A DNA stretch of 64,000 bases from Streptomyces sp. NBC_01408 (GCF_026340255.1 NZ_JAPEPJ010000001.1:2039001-2103000), one strand, 5' to 3'. Shown: positions 42,342-51,096, numbered from the stretch's first letter. Program-made: numbers and translations. Notes: generated by a model from the sequence alone, not told the origin.

Positions 42342-44075
42342 ATGAAGCTCAAGCGCATGGCCGTCGTGGCCGCCGCCGCAGTGGTCGGCCCCAGTGTCCT
42401 GATGGCCACGCCCGCGATGGCCGACGAGGCCAAGCCTGCGGTGACCACGCCGGACAGTGACCCGAAGGGCGACGCCGCGGCCTCGCAGACGGCCTACAAC
42501 GGCCCGAAGCTGGCGCTCGACGGCCTGCCGCAGGACGGCTTCAAGGCAGGCGGCGAGTGGACCGAACTCACCCTGCGCATGGACAACAGCGGCGGGAAGA
42601 GCCTGTCGAGCTACGACCTCGGGCTGTTCTTCTCCGGCACCGACGCCCCCGTCAAGGGCGCGCACATCGAGGTCGAGCACCGCTACGCCGGCCAGTGGCA
42701 GCCCGCCGAGCGGCAGGCCGGTCCGGGCCCGCAGACCGCGGTGTTCGACGTGCTGGCCGGGATCCCGGTCGCGCAGGACAAGTCCATCCAGATCCCGGTG
42801 CGCGTGCGCGTGGCGGCCGAGGCGACCGCTGCCCCGCTCCGGATCCAGGTCACCGGGACCAACCACACGAACGTGGACTCCGAGACGGCCACGTACACCT
42901 CGAAGATCACCCGCGAGCAGCAGGCCGTCAAGGCCCCGCAGCTCAGCCTCGCCGGGCTGCCCCAGACCGGCTTCACGGCCGGCGACGACACCTGGCGCAC
43001 GCTCACCCTGAAGGTGGACAACTCCGGGCGCCCCGGCACGAACGAGTTCTACCTCGGTGTCGACCTCGTCCCGCAGGGCGCCGACATCCGGCCCGGCCAG
43101 GTGGAGGTGGAGTACCTCGCCACGACCACCGACGGCATGACCTACTGGCACCCGGTCGAGGTCAGCCGGGAGGACGGCAAGGTCCGGATCTTCAACTACG
43201 GCGGCGAGTACAGCGCCGGTGAGCAGCGGGACCTGGCCATCCGGGTCCGGTTCGCCGAGGACACCCCCGAGACCGCCTTCTCACTGAACGTCTTCGGCGC
43301 GGGCAACCCGCACCACAACGGCGCCGTCGCCGACACCGTCACCTACTACTCCCACGTGGCCTCCGACTCCGGCGTCGTCCACGTCGAGGGCCCGAAGGCG
43401 ACCGTCGACGGGATCCCCGCCGAGGGCTTCCGAGCCGGCGCGGACTGGCAGGAGCTCCAGCTCCACCTGGACAACGCGGGCAAGGGCGACGTCAAGGACT
43501 TCCTGGTGGCCGCCCACATGGGGCGCGGCTTCAACGAGGGTTCGTGGGTGACGTCCTCGCAGGTCAAGGTCCAGGTCTACGGCGCCGACGGCTGGTACGA
43601 CGTCGAGATCGGCGGGTCCGAGGACACGTTGGGCGGCGACCTCGGGCAGGTGTCGCTGAAGTCCGGCGAGAAGACCACCGTGAAGGTGCGCCTCCGCTTC
43701 ACCGGCGACACCGTTCCCGGGGCCTTCCACATGGTGTTCGGCGGCTACGCGAAGACGGAGAAGGGCGAGTTCGTCTCCTCCGCCACGGAGTCCGTCGCGA
43801 CCAAGATCCTCGCGGCGGGCACCGGCGGCGGCAACGGCAACGGCGGCCAGACCGGGGGCGCCGGCACCGGCAACCAGCCGAAGCCCGACGGCGGCGTCAA
43901 GCCGGCCGTCGACCAGAGCGGCGGCGGCACGGGCACCACCCCCGGCGGCGGTCACCTCGCCACCGCCGGCGCCGACCCCGCCACCACCTGGGCCCTCGGC
44001 GGCGCCGGCCTCGCCGTCGCCATGGGCGCCGCGCTCGTGGCCGGCACCGGCAAGCGCCGCCGTCCCACGGCGTAA
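42342..44075 (+). CDS. Secreted cell-wall-anchored repeat protein (LAxTG-type)
   Basis: A 577-aa protein with a Sec signal peptide ending MATPAMA (residue ~27), three ~150-aa repeats each opening with a P-x-L/V-x-L/V-DG/AGLP-x-x-GF-x-AG motif (near residues 50, 205 and 350), a Gly/Asn-rich wall-spanning linker and a C-terminal sorting signal: LATAG, a hydrophobic stretch and KRRRPTA. The sorting motif deviates from LAxTG by Ala at the Thr position. Likely a surface display or adhesion protein. Start follows GGGGAAG; the 237 bases upstream hold its promoter. Confidence 0.85.
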   Translation: MKLKRMAVVAAAAVVGPSVLMATPAMADEAKPAVTTPDSDPKGDAAASQTAYNGPKLALDGLPQDGFKAGGEWTELTLRMDNSGGKSLSSYDLGLFFSGTDAPVKGAHIEVEHRYAGQWQPAERQAGPGPQTAVFDVLAGIPVAQDKSIQIPVRVRVAAEATAAPLRIQVTGTNHTNVDSETATYTSKITREQQAVKAPQLSLAGLPQTGFTAGDDTWRTLTLKVDNSGRPGTNEFYLGVDLVPQGADIRPGQVEVEYLATTTDGMTYWHPVEVSREDGKVRIFNYGGEYSAGEQRDLAIRVRFAEDTPETAFSLNVFGAGNPHHNGAVADTVTYYSHVASDSGVVHVEGPKATVDGIPAEGFRAGADWQELQLHLDNAGKGDVKDFLVAAHMGRGFNEGSWVTSSQVKVQVYGADGWYDVEIGGSEDTLGGDLGQVSLKSGEKTTVKVRLRFTGDTVPGAFHMVFGGYAKTEKGEFVSSATESVATKILAAGTGGGNGNGGQTGGAGTGNQPKPDGGVKPAVDQSGGGTGTTPGGGHLATAGADPATTWALGGAGLAVAMGAALVAGTGKRRRPTA

Positions 44076-44116
44076 CGCCTCACGCACCCGCCCGGGCTCC
44101 GCGCGCTGCTCCGCCA

Positions 44117-44285
44117 CTAGGCCGTCTCTTTCGGATCTTGCCGGGTCCGCGCCGCCCGGCACCGCGCCTCGCCGCACTGCCGGGGCACCCGAGTACGTCC
44201 AGTACGCGGGAGCCCCGGCAGCGCGCCGAGGCACGGCGCCGGACGACGCGGACCTGACCGACAAGATCCGAAAGAGACGACCTAG
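44117..44285. terminator. 169-bp CTAG-bounded palindrome between convergent genes
   Basis: Left half starts CTAGGCCGTCTCTTTCGGATC and the right half, read on the other strand, starts CTAGGTCGTCTCTTTCGGATC. Similarity runs through nearly the whole length to a centre near GTACGTCCAGTAC (44193), with scattered substitutions and small gaps. It sits between the surface-protein stop and the stop of the PNPOx gene (44292). It can fold as a very long hairpin and may be a terminator or a MITE-like element. Confidence 0.85.
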
Positions 44286-44291
44286 GACCCC

Positions 44292-44969
44292 CTAAGGCCA
44301 CAGCAGTTCGCGGATCCAGGCGGCGGCTCCGGCCGGGCGCCGGTAGCGCAGCCGGGTGTGGCGGCGGGCGGCGTCGCCCTGGAAGAACTCCACCTCGGAG
44401 GCGTCCAGGACGTACCTCGTCCAGGTCGGGGCCGGGGCGTCCGGCTCCGCCTCGGCCCGCTCCCAGGCAGCCGCCGAGGCCCGTTCCAGCTCCTCCCGGG
44501 AGCCGAGCACCTCGCTCTGCCGGCCCGTCAGCGCGGAGGCGAGCGCACCCCGCGAGCGCACGGCCAGGTCGGCCCGGCTCTCCTGCGGGCCGCAGGCGGT
44601 GACCCGGCCCCGGATGCGCACCTGTCGGGCCACGGCCGGCCAGTAGAAGGCGAGCGCGGCCTCGGGCTGCCCGGCCAGTTGCCGGCCCTTGGCGCTGGTG
44701 GCGTGCGTGGCGAAGTGCCAGCCGCGCGCATCGGCGTCGTGCAGCATCAGGATGCGTACGTCGGGCCGCCCCTCGCCGTCCACCGTCGCCAGGCTCATCG
44801 TGTGCGGCTCCGGCTGCCCCGCCGCGGCGGCGTGCAGGAACCACTCGCGGAACAGCGGCAGCGGCTCGGCAGGCGCCGTCCCGGTGTCGAAGACGGGGAG
44901 CGGGTTCTCCCACACGCGCAGGGAGTGCAGGGTGGTGTGGAAGGCATCGCTGCTGGTCTGGCTCGTCAT
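44292..44969 (-). CDS. Pyridoxamine 5'-phosphate oxidase-family protein
   Basis: A 225-aa FMN-binding split-barrel protein resembling PdxH, which oxidises PNP/PMP to pyridoxal 5'-phosphate. Visible are PHTMSLATVDGEGRPDVRIL, a FATHATSAKGRQLAG FMN-contact stretch, FYWPAVARQVRIRGRV and a short C-terminal RELLWP in place of the usual RLxP. Whether it is the main PdxH or a paralogue cannot be told. It diverges from the next gene with 24 bases between starts. Confidence 0.8.
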   Translation of the reverse strand: MTSQTSSDAFHTTLHSLRVWENPLPVFDTGTAPAEPLPLFREWFLHAAAAGQPEPHTMSLATVDGEGRPDVRILMLHDADARGWHFATHATSAKGRQLAGQPEAALAFYWPAVARQVRIRGRVTACGPQESRADLAVRSRGALASALTGRQSEVLGSREELERASAAAWERAEAEPDAPAPTWTRYVLDASEVEFFQGDAARRHTRLRYRRPAGAAAWIRELLWP

Positions 44970-44993
44970 GGGGTCAGGCTAGGGTGCGGGCCC

Positions 44994-45575
44994 ATGAACG
45001 TGCACAGACCCATGAGGCGGGGGCTGTTCGCCCTCGCCGGGATACTCGCCGGGGCGGCGGTCGTCGCCCCGCTGTCCAACCGGCCCGGCGGCTTCGCCGT
45101 CCTGGCCGAGCTCGACGAACCCCTGCTGATGGGTTGCGGCGCGGCCCTCGCCCTCATCGGGGCCGTCCTGCTCTCCTCCCGCCGCCGCGCGCTGCGTACG
45201 GTCGGGAGCCACGGCCTGGTGTGGGTGCTGGTCCTGGCCGCCTCGTGCGTTCCGGTGTACCTGATCGCCGCCGACCCCTTCCCCTCCGTCGAGTTCGACG
45301 TCCCGGCCCCGGACGGCGCCGCCCGCCGCCTGGTGGTGGAGCGCACGTCCCCGCTGACCGACCCGGTCTGGGAGGTCTACGTGGACGACGGCCGCTTCCC
45401 GGTGGCCCGCCGCTGGCCGGTCGCCCGGTTCGACGAGATGGCGCCCTGGCCGCAGTCCGTCCGGAAGGCGGAATGGATCTCCCCGGACGTCATCAGCCTC
45501 ACTGACGCCGACCGCAACACGCACGAGATCGAACTCTCCGCCGAGGGGCGCCCGTTGGACCGCCTGAACTGGTAG
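44994..45575 (+). CDS. Hypothetical membrane protein
   Basis: A 193-aa protein with three hydrophobic segments (GLFALAGILAGAAVVAPL, LLMGCGAALALIGAVLL, LVWVLVLAASCVPVYLI) and an extracytoplasmic C-terminal beta domain (WEVYVDDGRFPVARRWPVAR). No family recognised. MRRGLFALAG six codons in is an alternative start. Converges with the thiolase gene, 27 bases apart. Confidence 0.75.
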   Translation: MNVHRPMRRGLFALAGILAGAAVVAPLSNRPGGFAVLAELDEPLLMGCGAALALIGAVLLSSRRRALRTVGSHGLVWVLVLAASCVPVYLIAADPFPSVEFDVPAPDGAARRLVVERTSPLTDPVWEVYVDDGRFPVARRWPVARFDEMAPWPQSVRKAEWISPDVISLTDADRNTHEIELSAEGRPLDRLNW

Positions 45576-45602
45576 GCGGCCGGTTTCCGGCGGACCCCGG
45601 GA

Positions 45603-46838
45603 TCAGGCCCGTCCCAGGATCACCGTCCCCGAGGAGCAGAACCAGCCTCCCGTGCCGGAGGCCAGGGCCACCTCCGGCAGCCGGCCGCCGGGTTTGGTGA
45701 CCTGGCCCGGCCCCGCCTCGCCGCGGAGCTGGCGGACCGCCTCGACCAGCAGGAAGAGGCCGCGCATGCCGGGGTGGCAGGCCGAGAGGCCACCGCCGTC
45801 GGTGTTGACCGGGAGTTCGCCGTCGCGCAGCAGGCGGCCCTTCTCCACGAAGGCGCCGCCCTCGCCCTTCGCGCAGAAGCCGAGGTCCTCCAGGGTCACC
45901 AGGGTCATGTAGGTGAAGGCGTCGTAGATCTCCGCGAGGTCCACGTCCGCAGGGGTGAGGCCGGCCCGTTCGAACGCCAGCCTGCCCGAGACGGCCGCCG
46001 GGGACACCGTGAAGTCCTCCCACTCCGACATGGTGGTGTGCGAGACCGAGGTGCCCGCGCCCAGGATCCACACCGGTGCCTTCGCGGTGTCCGGTACGTA
46101 GTCCTCCGCCGCCAGCAGCACCGCGCAGCCGCCGTCCGAGCGGATGCAGCAGTGCAGTTTGGTGAAGGGGTCCGCGATCATCTCGCCGGACAGGACCTCC
46201 TCGACCGTGATCGGCTCGCGGAACATCGCGTCCGGGTTGGTGGCCGCGTTCGCCCGGGCCTGGACGGCCACCGAGGCGAGCTGCTCCAGGGTGGTGCCGT
46301 ACTCGTGCATGTGGCGGCGGGCGGCCATCGCGTACTTGGAGATCAGCGTGTGCCCGTACGGGACCTCGAACTGGAGCGGACCACGTGCGCCGAAGGAGAG
46401 GTTCGCAGTCCGCCGCCGGGCCTTGATGTCCGCGCGGGCGGTGGATCCGTAGACCAGCAGGACGGCTTCGGCGTGCCCGGCCGCGATGGCGTCCGCGGCG
46501 TGGGCGGCCATCACCTCCCAGGTGGAGCCGCCCACGGCGGTGGAGTCCACCCAGGTGGGGCGCAGGCCCAGGTACTCGGCCACCTCGACCGGTGCGAGGG
46601 TGCCGAGGCCCGCCGAGGCGAAGCCGTCGATGACGGAGCGGTCCAGGCCGGAGTCGGCCAGGGCCCGGCGGGCGGCCTGCGCGTGCAGGGCGTAGGGGGT
46701 GGGGCCGTCCACCCGGCCGCAGTCGGAGAGGGCGACGCCGACGACCGCCACCCGGCGGCGGGGGGTGCCGGGGGTGCCGGGGGTGGGGGCGGAGGCGGAT
46801 GCGGGCCCTCGGAGGGGCCCGGGCGTGGGTCCAGGCAT
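45603..46838 (-). CDS. Thiolase-fold enzyme (lipid-transfer protein/Ltp-type)
   Basis: A ~411-aa SCP-x/Ltp-type thiolase-superfamily protein (VAVVGVALSDCGRVDG, STAVGGSTWEVMAAHAADAI, AEIYDAFTYMTLVTLEDLGF, VNTDGGGLSACHPGMRGLF). The usual nucleophilic Cys in the N-terminal motif is absent (GGSTWE), as in retro-aldolases of steroid side-chain degradation, though CHPG is kept. Likely works with the DUF35 protein at 41667. ATG at 46838 or 46853; both lack a ribosome site, suggesting a short or leaderless transcript starting within operator site 8. N-terminus is Pro/Ala-rich. Confidence 0.85.
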   Translation of the reverse strand: MPGPTPGPLRGPASASAPTPGTPGTPRRRVAVVGVALSDCGRVDGPTPYALHAQAARRALADSGLDRSVIDGFASAGLGTLAPVEVAEYLGLRPTWVDSTAVGGSTWEVMAAHAADAIAAGHAEAVLLVYGSTARADIKARRRTANLSFGARGPLQFEVPYGHTLISKYAMAARRHMHEYGTTLEQLASVAVQARANAATNPDAMFREPITVEEVLSGEMIADPFTKLHCCIRSDGGCAVLLAAEDYVPDTAKAPVWILGAGTSVSHTTMSEWEDFTVSPAAVSGRLAFERAGLTPADVDLAEIYDAFTYMTLVTLEDLGFCAKGEGGAFVEKGRLLRDGELPVNTDGGGLSACHPGMRGLFLLVEAVRQLRGEAGPGQVTKPGGRLPEVALASGTGGWFCSSGTVILGRA

Positions 46839-46853
46839 GGACTGACGGTACAT

Positions 46854-46868
46854 CTGACGGAACGTCAG
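46854..46868. promoter_or_regulatory. Operator site 8, CTGACGGAACGTCAG
   Basis: Perfect palindrome touching the most upstream possible start codon of the thiolase-fold gene. Confidence 0.8.
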
Positions 46869-46869
46869 A

Positions 46870-47120
46870 TACCAGCCCCCCGGGGTGGAAGCCCGGGGCC
46901 CGCGCCTGCCGCCGGTTCCCCTCCGGGGTGGTGGCCTGGCGCTCTGGGGCCTGTGGCGGGTGTCGCTGGTTCCCCTCCGGGGTGGTGGCCCGGCGCTCCG
47001 TGGCCCGTGACCGGTGCCGCCGGACGTCTCCGGGTGGAGGCCGGTCGTCGCACGGCCCGTCGCCGGTGCCGCCGGATTCCTCCGGCTGGAAGCCAGGCCC
47101 TCCGCGGCCCGCGGTCGGGG
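46870..47120. repeat. Degenerate ~54-bp tandem repeat in a 505-base gap
   Basis: GGTTCCCCTCCGG recurs at 46914 and 46968, and related units (CGGACGTCTCCGGG, CGGATTCCTCCGGC) follow at about 54-base steps. Open frames on both strands are low complexity without start signals. No gene is supported between 46839 and 47344. Confidence 0.65.
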
Positions 47121-47309
47121 TGCTGCTGGTGCTCCGCGCCGCCGGGGCGGCCCGGAGCCCGCCGCGCCGGGACCGGCGGGTGCCGGGACGCTGGGGTCGG
47201 GGCCCGCGCCGGGACGGGGGCCCGGCGTCCGCGCCGGCGCCGGGGGCGGCGGGGCTTCCCGCAGGGAGCCCGGCCCGCCCCCTGTGCTTCTGGCGCCGCC
47301 CGCCCTAAC

Positions 47310-47324
47310 ATGACGGCCCGTCAG
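47310..47324. promoter_or_regulatory. Operator site 9, ATGACGGCCCGTCAG
   Basis: One outer-base mismatch (A for C). 20 bases before the acyl-CoA dehydrogenase start, just before its GGGGAGGAG ribosome site. Confidence 0.75.
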
Positions 47325-47344
47325 ATACGGGGAGGAGCCCGACG

Positions 47345-48538
47345 ATGGATGCCGCCTTCACCGCGGAGCAGGACGAGATGCGCCGCACCCTGCGCGAGAT
47401 CCTGGGCAAACGCTGCGGCCCGGACGAGGTCAAAGCCGCCGTCCGCACTGCCGCCGGACACGACCGCGAGCTGTGGCAGCAGCTCGCCCAGCAGCTCGGG
47501 CTGCCGGGCATCGCCATCGCCGAGGAGTACGGCGGCGTCGGCTGCACCCCCGCCGACCTGGCCCTGGCCTGCGAGGAGACCGGCCGGGCGCTGCTGCCCT
47601 CGCCGCTGCTGGCCACCGCCGTGCTCTGCGCGCCACTGATCACCGCCCTCGGCACCGCGGCCCAGCGCACCACACTCCTCGCGCCCCTCGCGGCCGGCGG
47701 GCTCACCGCAGCCCTCGCCGTCCCCGGCCCGGCCCTGGCCACCGCCCTCGCACTCAGCGGCGACAACACCGCCGGGGAGTGGGCCGGCGGCGGCCGCGCG
47801 GGCGGGGTGCAGGCCCGCGCCGACGCGACGGGCGGCGGCTGGCGGCTCTACGGGGAGAGCGCCCAGGTCCTCGACGGGCACAGCGCCTCGCTGCTGCTGG
47901 TCGCCGCGCACACCGGCGGCTTCGCGCGAAGCCGCACGCTGCTCTTCCTCGTACGGGAGGACGCGCCCGGCCTCGTCCGCTCCCGCCAGGCCGTCCTCGA
48001 CGAGACCCGCCCGCAGGCCAGGATCCAGCTGCGCGACGTCCCCGCGGAACTGCTCGGCGAGGACGGGTCCGACGTGCTCGGCGCCCTCGCCGCCACCGGG
48101 CGCACCGCCTGCGCGGTCCTCGCCGCCGAGGCGGTCGGCGCGGCCGGCCAGGCCCTCGCCCGCACCGTGGACTACGTACGCCAGCGCGAGCAGTTCGGCC
48201 GGCCCATCGGCTCCTTCCAGGCCGTCAAGCACCGCCTCGCGGACCTGTACGTCCAGGTGCAGGCCGCCAGGTCGGCGGCCTACTACGCAGCCTGGGACCC
48301 CGAACAGGGCGGCCTCGCCCTCGCGCAGGCCCTGGAGGCCCTGCGGATCACCGCGGGCGAGGCCATCCAGCTGCACGGCGGCATCGGCTTCACCTGGGAG
48401 CACGACGCACACCTCTACTTCAAACGGGCGGCGGCCGACGAGCTGCTGTTCGGCCCCGTCCATCGGCTGCGCGCCCACGCCGCGCACCGCGCCGGACTCT
48501 TCACCACCCCCACGGAACCCGAGAAGGTGGCCGTCTGA
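47345..48538 (+). CDS. Acyl-CoA dehydrogenase, small-type
   Basis: A 397-aa acyl-CoA dehydrogenase with REQFGRPIGSFQAVKHRLADL and IQLHGGIGFTWEHDAHLYFKRA, the small-subunit-type C-terminus seen in heteromeric steroid enzymes. It lacks an adjacent large subunit; the large-type protein at 30636 may be its partner. Start after GGGGAGGAG. Its stop overlaps the next start (TGATG). Confidence 0.9.
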   Translation: MDAAFTAEQDEMRRTLREILGKRCGPDEVKAAVRTAAGHDRELWQQLAQQLGLPGIAIAEEYGGVGCTPADLALACEETGRALLPSPLLATAVLCAPLITALGTAAQRTTLLAPLAAGGLTAALAVPGPALATALALSGDNTAGEWAGGGRAGGVQARADATGGGWRLYGESAQVLDGHSASLLLVAAHTGGFARSRTLLFLVREDAPGLVRSRQAVLDETRPQARIQLRDVPAELLGEDGSDVLGALAATGRTACAVLAAEAVGAAGQALARTVDYVRQREQFGRPIGSFQAVKHRLADLYVQVQAARSAAYYAAWDPEQGGLALAQALEALRITAGEAIQLHGGIGFTWEHDAHLYFKRAAADELLFGPVHRLRAHAAHRAGLFTTPTEPEKVAV

Positions 48539-49023
48539 TGGCTGTGGCTCTGGGCATCGGCGTCAAGCTGATGCAGAAGGTCTCCTCGACCATGCTGTTC
48601 GCCAAGATCGCACCGCACTTCATCCCCGCCATGGACCGGGCGGTGCACAAGCTGACCCGTGGCAAGGTGCTGCTCAGCGCCCGGATGCTGCCGGGGGTGA
48701 TCCTCACCGCCAAGGGCGCCAGGAGCGGAGAACCGCGCACCACCCCGCTCGCCTGCATGCCGGAGGACGGCGGCGCGAGCTGGCTCCTGATCGGCTCCAA
48801 CTTCGGCCGGCCCGGGCACCCGGCGTGGACCGGAAACCTGCTCAAGCACCCGGACGCGGACGTGAGTTGGAAGGGCCAGGACATCGCCGTACGGGCCCGG
48901 CTGCTGGAAGGCGAGGAGCGCGCGGCGGCATGGACCGCGGTGCTGGGGTTCTGGCCGCCGTACGCGACGTACCAGGCGCGCATCGAGCGCGAGATCCGGC
49001 TGTTCCGCCTGGAGCGTCGCTGA
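48538..49023 (+). CDS. F420-dependent nitroreductase-family (DDN-like) protein
   Basis: A 161-aa split-barrel protein of the deazaflavin-dependent nitroreductase family (GVILTAKGARSGEPRTTPLA, LLIGSNFGRPGHPAWTGNLL, WPPYATYQARIEREIRLFRL). Family members use F420H2 to reduce enoyl or quinone substrates. Translationally coupled to the acyl-CoA dehydrogenase, so it may reduce an unsaturated intermediate of the same pathway. Confidence 0.85.
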   Translation: MAVALGIGVKLMQKVSSTMLFAKIAPHFIPAMDRAVHKLTRGKVLLSARMLPGVILTAKGARSGEPRTTPLACMPEDGGASWLLIGSNFGRPGHPAWTGNLLKHPDADVSWKGQDIAVRARLLEGEERAAAWTAVLGFWPPYATYQARIEREIRLFRLERR

Positions 49024-49202
49024 TCGCAGGCGGTTCGAGACGCACGCCCGTCACCTGGCGCGCGGAGCGCGGGCAGGTCCGGCCGGGCGGTGTGCCGGTC
49101 GGGTGACCGGCGGTGTGCCGGTGGCGTACCGGCGCGGTGCCGGTGTCGTGCCGGCGGTGTGCCGGTGTCGTGCCGGGCGGCGGACCCCTCCGGGGTCCGC
49201 CG

Positions 49203-49850
49203 CTACCGGGTGGGCTTCTTGCCGGTGATGCCCAGGTGGACGAGCAGGGCCAGGTTCGGCTTCAGCTCGGCCTGCTTGACGCCCCAGGTCTGGAAGCCCT
49301 TCTGGTGCGAGGCGACCGCGGCCAGCATGGCGACCAGGGAGCCGGCCATCGCCGCCGGGCTGAGGTCCTTGTCGACCTTGCCCTTGGCCTGGAGCTCCTT
49401 CATCGACTCAGTGAGGGAGTTGGTGACCGAGTTCAGGATCTTCATGCGGATCTTGTAGAAGCGCTTGTCGCCCTCGGCCGCCCCGAGGTCGACGACCCGC
49501 AGGATGGCGTCGTTGCGCCGCCAGAAGTCCAGGAATCCCTCGACGAGTTCCTCTGCCGCAGCCCAGCCGGCCTTGCCGACCCAGTTGCGGCCCTCGACGA
49601 GCGCGGTCAACTGTGCGCCCTCGGTCGCCATTTCCTCGGCGATCTCCAGGACGGCACCCTCCACGTCCGGGAAGTACTGGTAGAAGGTCGCGGGGGAGGT
49701 ACCGGCCTTGCGGGCGACATCGATCACTTTGACGTCGCGGTACGGCGAGGAGCTGAGCATCTCGCTCAGGCAGTCGAGCAGCTTCTGCCGCGTCGCCTGG
49801 CCGCGCCGGCCGGCGACACGCCCGTCGACGGTGCGTACTTGTCCTGTCAT
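49203..49850 (-). CDS. TetR-family transcriptional regulator, probable regulon repressor
   Basis: A 215-aa TetR protein: helix-turn-helix at residues ~18-65 (ATRQKLLDCLSEMLSSSPY, VIDVARKAGTSPATFYQYF) and a helical ligand domain with an extended C-terminus (GFQTWGVKQAELKPNLALLV). Its start codon lies inside a one-mismatch copy of the palindrome found in front of the acyl-CoA operons, which suggests that it binds these sites and itself, with an acyl-CoA as likely inducer. It is the only TetR gene in the window. The 178 bases after its stop are short GGTGTGCCGGT repeats. Confidence 0.85.
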   Translation of the reverse strand: MTGQVRTVDGRVAGRRGQATRQKLLDCLSEMLSSSPYRDVKVIDVARKAGTSPATFYQYFPDVEGAVLEIAEEMATEGAQLTALVEGRNWVGKAGWAAAEELVEGFLDFWRRNDAILRVVDLGAAEGDKRFYKIRMKILNSVTNSLTESMKELQAKGKVDKDLSPAAMAGSLVAMLAAVASHQKGFQTWGVKQAELKPNLALLVHLGITGKKPTR

Positions 49851-49858
49851 GCCGTCAG
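49844..49858. promoter_or_regulatory. Operator-like site over the TetR start, CTGTCATGCCGTCAG
   Basis: CTGTC-N5-GTCAG, one mismatch from the consensus, covering the TetR ATG (49848-49850). Candidate for autoregulation. Confidence 0.6.
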
Positions 49859-50147
49859 CTTACCGAGGGGTGATCGGCGCGCTATTCGGCCGCCTGCAAA
49901 TGGGGTTACGGGCTCATTGGCCTGGGCGGGAGCCCGTCCGGGGCGGGCCGCGCGGCGGATTCCGGCCGCCCCGTACGGCCGCCGCCGCAGGCCTGCCGGG
50001 CGTACGGCGGCCCGGGGGGCGCCGTACCGTTCCGCGAGGTTTCCCCCGATTAGTCTTATCAACAGGCTGTGGACAAGTTTTCGGGCGGATCATGGCTGGG
50101 AGAGGTGGGAGGGTACACACCCCCGCACAACGGAAGGAACCGGGCTG

Positions 50148-50942
50148 ATGGCCGCATTCGCGGAAGGCGAACCCTGCTGGGTGGACGCCTCGCTTCCGGA
50201 CGTCGAGGCGGGAAAGCGCTTCTACGGCGAACTCTTCGGGTGGACCTTCGGCGACAGCGCGGGCGCCGAGTACGGCGGCTACACCCAGGCCTACAGCCGC
50301 GGCCGCAACGTCGCCGCCCTCGCCCCCAAGCCCGACGGCCGGATGCCCACCGTCTGGGGGATCTACCTCCACACCACCGATGCCTACGCCTGCGCCCAGC
50401 GCATCCGCGCCGCCGGCGGCCAGCTGGTGATGAACCCGATGCCGGTCGGCCCGTACGGCACGGCCGCCATGGCCGCCGACCCCGGCGGGGCCGTCTTCGG
50501 CCTCTGGCAGCCCGGCACCCACGACGGTTTCGAGGCCCAGCAGGAGCCCTACACGTACTGCTGGACCGAGGTCTACACCCGGGCCCGCGACGCCGTCGAC
50601 GCCTTCTACGCCAAGGTCTTCGGCTACGTACCGCAGGACCAGGACGACGCCGGGGTCGAGTACCGCGTCTGGTCCCCGCCGGGCAGGGCCCCCGGGACGG
50701 ACACCGCCGTCATGGGCCGCAGCCTGATCACCGACGCCTTCCCGGAGATCATGCCCGCCCATTTCCTGGCCTACTTCGCCGTCCCGGACTGCGACCGGTC
50801 CGTCGCCACGGTGCAGCGGCTCGGCGGCCGGGTCACCGCCGATCCCTTCGACACGCCGTACGGCCGGATCGCGGTCGTCGCCGACAATCAGGGGGCCGTC
50901 TTCGGGCTCCTCTCGGAACCCAGGACGAACCCGGCCGCGTAG
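50148..50942 (+). CDS. Two-domain VOC-family protein
   Basis: A 264-aa protein with two VOC (glyoxalase-fold) units: [20 protein letters not shown] and [18 protein letters not shown] in the first, [20 protein letters not shown] and [12 protein letters not shown] in the second. Related to the protein at 34475. Start after GGAAGGA. The 297 bases upstream show no gene and no operator. Stands between the TetR gene and afsK; role unknown. Confidence 0.8.
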   Translation: MAAFAEGEPCWVDASLPDVEAGKRFYGELFGWTFGDSAGAEYGGYTQAYSRGRNVAALAPKPDGRMPTVWGIYLHTTDAYACAQRIRAAGGQLVMNPMPVGPYGTAAMAADPGGAVFGLWQPGTHDGFEAQQEPYTYCWTEVYTRARDAVDAFYAKVFGYVPQDQDDAGVEYRVWSPPGRAPGTDTAVMGRSLITDAFPEIMPAHFLAYFAVPDCDRSVATVQRLGGRVTADPFDTPYGRIAVVADNQGAVFGLLSEPRTNPAA

Positions 50943-51096
50943 CCGGGGCCGTACCCCGCGCGGGCCTGACAGAATCGGGGTGCGCGACCCGGGCGGCGCC
51001 CGGGATGAGACGCTGCACGGGGCAGGCCCCGTGCGGGTGCGCGTGCTGGTGGAAGCGGGTCCGGCGAGGGACCCGTACGGGGAGGTGTGGAGGCGA

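Noticed and set aside
46799..47308. Open frames on both strands in the gap between thiolase-fold and acyl-CoA dehydrogenase genes
   Set aside because: Translations simply reflect the 54-bp repeat, without start signals.
49024..49202. GGTGTGCCGGT-like repeats after the F420-type gene
   Set aside because: Irregular units without clear period or hairpin; probably simple-sequence drift or a weak terminator.
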